Assembly (NCBI RefSeq): GCF_036013915.1
Contig: NZ_CP107899.1
Coordinates: 310,001 to 374,000 of the forward strand
Reading direction: 5' to 3'
DNA: 64,000 nt
DNA from: Streptomyces sp. NBC_00464
Lineage (GTDB): Bacteria; Actinomycetota; Actinomycetes; Streptomycetales; Streptomycetaceae
The notes under the pieces were generated by a model. That model had not been told where the DNA came from, ran no database searches, and saw only the letters and a program-made list of their open reading frames with translations. The position numbers and the translations under genes were made by a program. Below are positions 59,018 through 64,000 of this stretch, piece by piece. Position 1 is the first letter of the stretch, and every line of letters starts with the position of its first letter.

Positions 59018-60589
59018 ATGAGCACCCCGGTCCACCGCACCTCGACTCGGCAGTCCGTGGCTGTCCTGCCCCCGACCCGGCAGAGCCGGGCCGGGGCTCC
59101 GGTCCGCGACTCGCCGGATCGCCCCCTCCTACGGATCCAGTCCAGCCTCGGCAACCGGGCCGCGGTCGCGGCAGTGCAGCGTGCCAGGGACACCGCGGAG
59201 GGGAAGGAACCGGAGAAGGAGCCGGAGAACGGCAGCCCCTCCACCGGATCGAAGAGCTATCGCGACCGGATCGCCGCGGTCCTCGACAAGCTCAAGAAGA
59301 ATCTCGAGTTCATCGACACCTTCGTCAAGGGCGTCCATGTCCCTGCCAACGCGGGCTTCTCCCAGCAGGCCTCCGCCACGGCCGACGAAGCCCTCAAGCA
59401 CTCCGCCGGCTCCTCGGGGACCGCCGCCGCGTCGGAGAACCTGGTCACGGAGACCGCCGGCGCCGTGCTCAGCGGCATGGAGGCGGTCAAAGCGAGGAAG
59501 GACGCCGCGAAGCACACGGACGGGGCGGCCTTTCACGGAGCGGACAAGAAGGCCAACACCAAGACGGCCGACGCGGTCATCGGCGCCGCCGGCGCGGGAA
59601 ACTATGCCCTCGGTATCGCCAAGGAACTGACCAAGGCCCAGAAGGCGATGCACGCCGCGACAGCGGCCGAGGCAAGCGGCATCGGATCCAGTGTCGTCGG
59701 CGCGGTGAAAGGCGCCCGCGCGGCGGGCCGCTTCGGACTGACCGCCCGCAAATACCGTGCTCTCAAGGAGCTCGGAAGGCCCGACCGCACCGACGAGGGG
59801 GCACTGGCCCGGCTGAACCAGGCACGGCAGGAAGCCGAATGGGCCGCGGACGAGGCGTACGTCGCGCTGGATGCCCATTGGGACCACGAGGACGCGGACC
59901 GGCTGGAGCGCGTTTCCCAGGCCATCGATGCCGCCTGGGCGGCCACGGGTACGGCACGTGACGCCGCCAGAGACGTCCGGCGCGCGGAAGAGGGGAACAC
60001 GCTCAACACGGTGCACACGTACGCGCTCGGCAAGCAGCGCAACAAGATGGGCAAGCAGGCGCTCACCGCAGTGGGCGAGTCCACCAAGGCCGCAGGCGGC
60101 ATCGTGACGGCGGTCGCCGCCACAGCGGGAGGAGCCGCACTGGCGAGCAACCCGGTCGGCTGGGGCCTCGCCGCAGGTGCGGCCGGCCTCATCCTCGGCG
60201 TCACCGCCTACAAGGCCGGCCGCGCGGGCATGAAGCGTTACGACGGAGCACGCCACCCGGAACGCTGGGCGGGGGATGCGGCCCCGGCGGAGCCCGCCAC
60301 CCGGGAGGACGCGCTGAAGGAGGCCCTGAAGTTCTGGAAGAAGGTGGAGAACGGCGAGCGTCAGGCCATGGCGCGGAAGATCTACGGATTGGCGGCGGGC
60401 ACGGACATCGCGGGGAGCGGCGACACATCGGCCGACATGCGGGACTCGGCCAGGGCCCTTCTCGTCGCTCTGAAAGCGGGCCCCGCCCAACACCGGCAGA
60501 CCCCGGACGAGTGGGCGAACTCCCTCAACGACCCCGCGAGGAGTGCCGCTTGGATCAAGGAGATAGCCGAACAGCTGTCCTCTGCCTGA
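59018..60589 (+). CDS. Orphan protein with eCIS-cargo-like N-terminal motif
   Basis: 523 residues; ATG at 59018 with AGGAGAGG upstream. No classical signal peptide. After a basic disordered start comes IQSSLGNRAAVAAVQRAR (40-57), similar to the LQxxxGNxAVxxxLQR element at the N-terminus of many proteins linked to extracellular contractile injection systems. A charged linker (59-80) and an alpha-helical body follow. Two Gly/Ala-rich regions stand out: about 185-250 and about 355-405 (GGIVTAVAATAGGAALASNP, then VGWGLAAGAAGLILGVTAYK), the latter hydrophobic enough to insert in a membrane. No injection-system genes are in the window. Cargo or toxin function is inference; I recognise no catalytic motif. 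Confidence 0.75.
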   Translation: MSTPVHRTSTRQSVAVLPPTRQSRAGAPVRDSPDRPLLRIQSSLGNRAAVAAVQRARDTAEGKEPEKEPENGSPSTGSKSYRDRIAAVLDKLKKNLEFIDTFVKGVHVPANAGFSQQASATADEALKHSAGSSGTAAASENLVTETAGAVLSGMEAVKARKDAAKHTDGAAFHGADKKANTKTADAVIGAAGAGNYALGIAKELTKAQKAMHAATAAEASGIGSSVVGAVKGARAAGRFGLTARKYRALKELGRPDRTDEGALARLNQARQEAEWAADEAYVALDAHWDHEDADRLERVSQAIDAAWAATGTARDAARDVRRAEEGNTLNTVHTYALGKQRNKMGKQALTAVGESTKAAGGIVTAVAATAGGAALASNPVGWGLAAGAAGLILGVTAYKAGRAGMKRYDGARHPERWAGDAAPAEPATREDALKEALKFWKKVENGERQAMARKIYGLAAGTDIAGSGDTSADMRDSARALLVALKAGPAQHRQTPDEWANSLNDPARSAAWIKEIAEQLSSA

Positions 60590-60672
60590 CCGGGAGCCAT
60601 CGCGGGCGGAGCGTCTCGGGGCGGCGGCTGTCGTCGGGGCCGGCCGAACGCGGCCTGGCCCGAAAAGCAGAA

Positions 60673-60695
60673 GGACCCCTGATGAACAGGGGTCC
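60673..60695 (-). terminator. Terminator of tRNA-Leu
   Basis: GGACCCCT/AGGGGTCC stem (60673-60680 with 60688-60695) with a 7-base loop; on the minus strand it is followed by TTCTGCTTTT, a true U-rich tail. Confidence 0.88.
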
Positions 60696-60702
60696 CAGCT
60701 GG

Positions 60703-60787
60703 TGTCCGAGGGGGGACTTGAACCCCCACGCCCGATAAAGGGCACTAGCACCTCAAGCTAGCGCGTCTGCCATTCCGCCACCCGGAC
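60703..60787 (-). tRNA. tRNA-Leu (anticodon GAG)
   Basis: 85-nt class II tRNA on the minus strand. Acceptor GTCCGGG pairs with CTCGGAC (one G-U), anticodon stem CTAGC/GCTAG encloses TTGAGGT with anticodon GAG, a long variable arm (GCCCTTTATCGGGC) is present, and the T arm carries GTTCAAG. CCA is encoded (60700-60702). The gap on its 5' side (60788-61034) holds no gene; it contains an A/T-rich stretch (60820-60840) suited to its promoter. Confidence 0.96.
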
Positions 60788-61034
60788 TAGGTGGTCGGCC
60801 CCGGTCTCCCGCGGCGACAAAGAAAACAATACCAGGGGTTTGGGGTCGCTCTCACCTGCATATCCGGTGGTCATCGCCCTGGTCAGTGCGGTGCGGGGGC
60901 ATCGGCGGGACGGGGGCGGGCCCGGATCCGGTCGATCGCGCACGGTCCGTCGCACGTCGTGTACGCACCGTACGGCCGGAGGGTCGGTGACGGCATCCAC
61001 CGTTGCGCGGGCGGGCCGGGTTACGTTCGCGGGC

Positions 61035-62339
61035 ATGAGTGATCGCGGCTACCGGCCACCCCGCGCGCTGTCGCCCCTGCGCGAGCACCTGCGCGAGACC
61101 TTCTGGTTCGCCCCGACCCTGACGCTGATCTGCGCCGTCGTGCTCTGGTTCATCGCCTCGGCACTGGACGAGCAGATCGTGGCCTACCTCCAGGACCAGC
61201 AGGCGTACGACGAGATCACGGACCTGGTCTCGATCGCCGAGGACACGAAGACGATCGTCGTCACGATCAGCTCGGCGATGATGACCTTCATCGGTGTGGT
61301 CTTCAGCATCTCGCTGGTGGCCGTGCAGATGGCGAGCGGGCAGCTCACGCCCCGGGTGGTGCGGATCTTCGTACGGAGCCGGATCAGCAAGCTCACGCTC
61401 TCCGTCTTCCTGGCGACCTTCGTGTTCTCGCTGCTGGTCCTGAGCTCGTACGAGAGCACGGCCGATCCGCGCCGCGTCGTGTCCGTCCCGTTTCTGCAGA
61501 GCATCCTGACTGCCGTGCTCGTCGGGCTCAGCCTGCTGCTCTTCATCGCGTACGTGAGCGCCACGCTGCGGTTGATGCAGGTCGGTCCCGTCGTCGACCG
61601 GATCACACGGGACTCCTTCCATGTACTGCGGCGGATGCCCGTCGGCGGGCCGCGCGAGGAGGCGCTTCCCGCGGAGACCGGGCAGATCCTGCACGAGGGG
61701 CGGGCCGGGGTGCTGCGGGACGTGAACGTGGCGCGGCTGGTCCGGGCCGCCCGGCAGCAGGGTGCGGTGCTGCGGCTGGTCCCCCGGCTCGGGGACTTCG
61801 TCGTGCCGGGCACGCCGGTCCTGGCGGTGCACGGGGGGACCGCGCCGCCCCGGCGCGCGCTGCGGTACACGGTGTCCGTCGGGGTCGAGCGCACGCTCCA
61901 CCAGGATCTGGCGTTCGGGCTGCGGCAGCTGTCGGACATCGCGCTGCGGGCACTGTCGCCGGCGGTGAACGATCCGACCACCGCCGTGCAGTGCCTCGAC
62001 CGCATCGTGCAGTTCCTCGCGGCCGTGTCGGGGCTCCCCCTCGGCGCCGTCCACCACCGGGACCGCAAGGGGGTGGTGCGGCTCGTTCAGGACGTGCCGG
62101 GGTGGGTGGACCTCGTGGATCTCGGGTTCGAGGAGATCCGGCGGTGCGCGACCGACAGTCCGCAGGTGACGCGGCGGCTGCTGGCCGGCATCGATGACCT
62201 GGTGCTGCTGGCCGGGCCGGAGCGGCAGGGTCCGCTGCTCCGGCACCGTGCGCTGCTGGTGCAGGCGGTGGAGCGCACGGTGCCGGAGGCCGCCGAGCGC
62301 GAGTTCGCGCTGCTGCCCGACCGGCAGGGGATCGGGTGA
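61035..62339 (+). CDS. DUF2254 membrane protein
   Basis: 434 residues; ATG at 61035. Four transmembrane helices in the first half (TFWFAPTLTLICAVVLWFIA, VVTISSAMMTFIGVVFSISL, ISKLTLSVFLATFVFSLLVL, LTAVLVGLSLLLFIAYVSAT), then a cytosolic domain with DFVVPGTPVLAVHGG and FGLRQLSDIALRALSPAVNDPTTAVQCLD, the DUF2254 signature. Function unknown in the family. Stands alone, converging on the sucC remnant. Confidence 0.9.
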   Translation: MSDRGYRPPRALSPLREHLRETFWFAPTLTLICAVVLWFIASALDEQIVAYLQDQQAYDEITDLVSIAEDTKTIVVTISSAMMTFIGVVFSISLVAVQMASGQLTPRVVRIFVRSRISKLTLSVFLATFVFSLLVLSSYESTADPRRVVSVPFLQSILTAVLVGLSLLLFIAYVSATLRLMQVGPVVDRITRDSFHVLRRMPVGGPREEALPAETGQILHEGRAGVLRDVNVARLVRAARQQGAVLRLVPRLGDFVVPGTPVLAVHGGTAPPRRALRYTVSVGVERTLHQDLAFGLRQLSDIALRALSPAVNDPTTAVQCLDRIVQFLAAVSGLPLGAVHHRDRKGVVRLVQDVPGWVDLVDLGFEEIRRCATDSPQVTRRLLAGIDDLVLLAGPERQGPLLRHRALLVQAVERTVPEAAEREFALLPDRQGIG

Positions 62340-62349
62340 GGGCCCCTGC

Positions 62350-62784
62350 CTAGATCAGGTGGCGGTCCGGGAAGTTGCCCGGCAGGCGGTCGTCCGCCGG
62401 GCCGTCGGTGACCGCGCGGACCAGGAGTTCACCGCCGACGAACGCCCCGCGCCAGGAGGCGCCGAAGCCGCCGAAGAGCTCTTCGCGGTCGCCCCGGGAT
62501 CGGGGTGTGCCATGGCCGACCTTGAAGGCGCGGATCTGCGGGGCCAGCCCCATGCCGAGAATCCGACGTGCCATGAGGGCCGCAGCCGCGGGGTCCGCCG
62601 CCATCCTCACCCCGCCCGCCTTGCCGCGGCCTCCGGTCTTGACCTGCGCCTTGACGACGACGCGTCCGCCGAGCCGCCGGGCCGCCCGCTGCGCCCGCGC
62701 CGCACTGCCGACGACCTCGGCGCGGGGTACCGCTATGCCGTGTTCTGCGAAGAGTTGCCGTGCCTGGTGCTCGTACAGATCCAT
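62350..62784 (-). pseudogene. sucC: Chimeric remnant: succinyl-CoA ligase beta N-terminus joined to another gene's end
   Basis: 144 codons; ATG at 62784 with GGGAG upstream. Residues 1-95 match the ATP-grasp N-terminus of SucC ([20 protein letters not shown] and [20 protein letters not shown]). Instead of continuing to about 390 residues, the sequence switches to [20 protein letters not shown] and [20 protein letters not shown], then ends. That tail is not SucC; it may be the C-terminus of an aldehyde-dehydrogenase-like protein (low confidence). An in-frame deletion fusing the first gene of a former operon to a later one is the simplest reading. The reading frame is intact and may be expressed. 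Confidence 0.7.
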
Positions 62785-62863
62785 AGCCACTCCCGATCGC
62801 GCCGATTGTGAAAGTGCCGCACGCCCCCTGGACACCACCCACCGGATGCGGGATAACAAGGTT

Positions 62864-62887
62864 CATACAGTATTCGTCGACTGTATG
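62864..62887. promoter_or_regulatory. Operator candidate between sucC remnant and TPP enzyme genes
   Basis: Perfect 8-bp arms CATACAGT (62864-62871) and ACTGTATG (62880-62887), 8-base spacer, A/T-rich against its surroundings. The ATAC...GTAT form resembles sites of GntR-family regulators. Located between divergent starts at 62784 and 62950; the regulator gene is not in view. Confidence 0.6.
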
Positions 62888-62949
62888 CAATGTACCGCGG
62901 GGGCACTGGAGCGGCTCCCGTACTCCCCTACGAAGGGACAGGGATCTTC

Positions 62950-64000
62950 ATGCCCGAGGACAGCCAGGACCTCATTTCCGGTGGGCACTTGGTCGCGAAG
63001 GCGTTGAAGGCCGAGGGGGTGGAGCGCATCTACACCCTCTGCGGCGGCCACATCATCGACATCTACGACGGCTGCGTCGACGAGGGCATCGAGGTCGTCG
63101 ACGTACGACACGAGCAGGTCGCCGCCCACGCCGCCGACGGCTACGCACGGATCACCGGGAAGCCCGGGTGCGCCGTCGTCACCGCAGGGCCGGGGACGAC
63201 GGACGCGGTGACGGGCGTCGCGAACGCCTTCCGCGCCGAGTCGCCCATGCTGCTGATCGGTGGTCAGGGGGCGCACAGCCAGCACAAGATGGGCTCGCTC
63301 CAGGATCTCCCGCATGTCGAGATGATGGCGCCGATCTCGAAGTTCTCCGCCTCCGTGCCGGACACCGCGCGCGCCGCGGACATGGTGTCCATGGCCTTCC
63401 GCGAGTGCTACCACGGCGCCCCCGGCCCGTCCTTCCTGGAGATCCCGCGCGATGTACTGGACGCCAAGGTGCCGGTGTCGAAGGCCCGGGTGCCACAGGC
63501 CGGGCAGTACCGGGCCTCGACCCGCTCGCCCGGAGACCCCGCGGCCGTCGAAAGGCTCGCCGACCTCCTCGTACACGCCGAGAAGCCGGCGATCCTGCTG
63601 GGCAGTCAGGTGTGGACCACCCGCGCCACGGACTCCGCGATCGAGCTCGTACGCACCCTGAACGTCCCGGCGTACATGAACGGGGCGGGCCGCGGCACCC
63701 TGCCGCCCGGGGATCCGCACCACTTCCAGTTGTCGCGTCGCTACGCGTTCTCCAACGCCGACCTCATCATCATCGTGGGGACGCCGTTCGACTTCCGCAT
63801 GGGATACGGGAAGCGGCTCTCCCCCGACGCCACCGTCGTGCAGATCGACCTCGACTACCGCACGGTCGGCAAGAACCGGGACATCGATCTCGGGATCGTC
63901 GGTGACGCGGGCCTGGTCCTGAAGGCCGTCACCGAAGCCGCGAGCGGGCGGCTCAACGGCGGTGCGGTCAAGCGCAAGGCCTGGCTGGAGGAGCTGCGCA
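62950..64000 (+). CDS. Thiamine-diphosphate enzyme, acetolactate synthase-like (3' end outside window)
   Basis: First 350 residues; ATG at 62950. PYR domain with the cofactor-activating Glu55 in VVDVRHEQVAAHAADGYARI, GCAVVTAGPGTTDAVTGVANAFRAESPMLLIGG and a GAPGPSFLEIPRDVL linker; then the central domain with ILLGSQVWTTRA and IIIVGTPFDFRMGYGKRL. The family includes acetolactate synthase, oxalyl-CoA decarboxylase and 2-hydroxyacyl-CoA lyase. The beside-lying succinyl-CoA-ligase remnant suggests an acyl-CoA or dicarboxylate pathway, not branched-chain synthesis. The third, diphosphate-binding domain lies beyond the window. Confidence 0.88.
   Translation, partial: MPEDSQDLISGGHLVAKALKAEGVERIYTLCGGHIIDIYDGCVDEGIEVVDVRHEQVAAHAADGYARITGKPGCAVVTAGPGTTDAVTGVANAFRAESPMLLIGGQGAHSQHKMGSLQDLPHVEMMAPISKFSASVPDTARAADMVSMAFRECYHGAPGPSFLEIPRDVLDAKVPVSKARVPQAGQYRASTRSPGDPAAVERLADLLVHAEKPAILLGSQVWTTRATDSAIELVRTLNVPAYMNGAGRGTLPPGDPHHFQLSRRYAFSNADLIIIVGTPFDFRMGYGKRLSPDATVVQIDLDYRTVGKNRDIDLGIVGDAGLVLKAVTEAASGRLNGGAVKRKAWLEELR

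Noticed and set aside
57101..59035. 644-codon open frame antisense to the FAD monooxygenase
   Set aside because: No domain recognisable; the sense gene has all three flavoprotein motifs.
59129..60751. 540-codon frame antisense to the eCIS-cargo-like gene
   Set aside because: It runs through the tRNA-Leu gene and shows no motif; the sense frame has a good ribosome binding site and ordered composition.

Overview
The window is high-GC DNA with dense genes, frequent GTG starts, Tat signals, GC-rich terminators and gene families typical of Streptomyces: a CYP157/CYP154-like P450 pair, DUF574 methyltransferase, mycothiol-type DinB enzyme, class F sortase and an XRE regulator of the MmyB type. I read it as a Streptomyces chromosomal segment. 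No transposase, integrase, CRISPR array or rRNA was seen. One tRNA, tRNA-Leu(GAG), is present.

Layout. 1-10146: 3' end of a xylulokinase gene, a von Willebrand factor A (VWA) exported protein pair, an AspT-type transporter, a GNAT and an SGNH hydrolase, a TetR/P450 divergent pair with a clear operator, a frameshifted small secreted protein and a DUF4232 protein. 10208-28231: a compact xyloglucan-utilisation locus. It holds GH31 alpha-xylosidase and GH3 beta-glucosidase on the minus strand, then divergently an ABC importer (lipoprotein plus two permeases), GH74, GH42, GH95 and GH12 on the plus strand, and closes with a LacI regulator. The palindrome TCGAAGCGCTTCGA occurs twice in the GH3/importer divergent promoter and twice (one copy 13/14) upstream of lacI, which ties the locus together. 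28528-31703: pectin genes, namely a pectate lyase-pectinesterase fusion and a GH43 arabinanase.

32065-45870: a translationally coupled P450 pair whose first member has ExxW in place of ExxR, a small unknown gene, a Tat-exported phospholipase C, a DUF574 methyltransferase, a frameshifted remnant, a DUF4333-like lipoprotein, and an XRE regulator divergent from a redox cassette (DUF2255, zinc alcohol dehydrogenase, two aldo/keto reductases, cupin). A GtrA-like protein follows.

45949-52057: an odd neighbourhood. It has a glycosyltransferase-B-like gene split by a frameshift exactly at four tandem 7-bp repeats, a STAND-type NTPase/TPR protein with a degenerate P-loop, and an orphan EccA-like AAA+ ATPase. 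52112-58915: a mycothiol-type enzyme, an OmpR/histidine kinase pair, a small secreted protein with an atypical sorting tail plus class F sortase, and an FAD monooxygenase. 59018-64000: an orphan protein with an N-terminal motif like that of contractile-injection-system cargo, tRNA-Leu, a DUF2254 membrane protein, a chimeric sucC remnant, and the start of a thiamine-diphosphate enzyme of the acetolactate synthase type.

The clearest system is xyloglucan use. GH74 and GH12 would cut the polymer outside the cell, and the importer would take up oligosaccharides (no ATPase is encoded here, so a shared MsiK is expected). GH95, GH42, GH31 and GH3 would then remove fucose, galactose, xylose and glucose inside, under LacI control. 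Less expected items are the heptamer-repeat frameshift, the injection-system cargo candidate, the chimeric sucC scar and the conservon-type P450 pair without its GTPase module.
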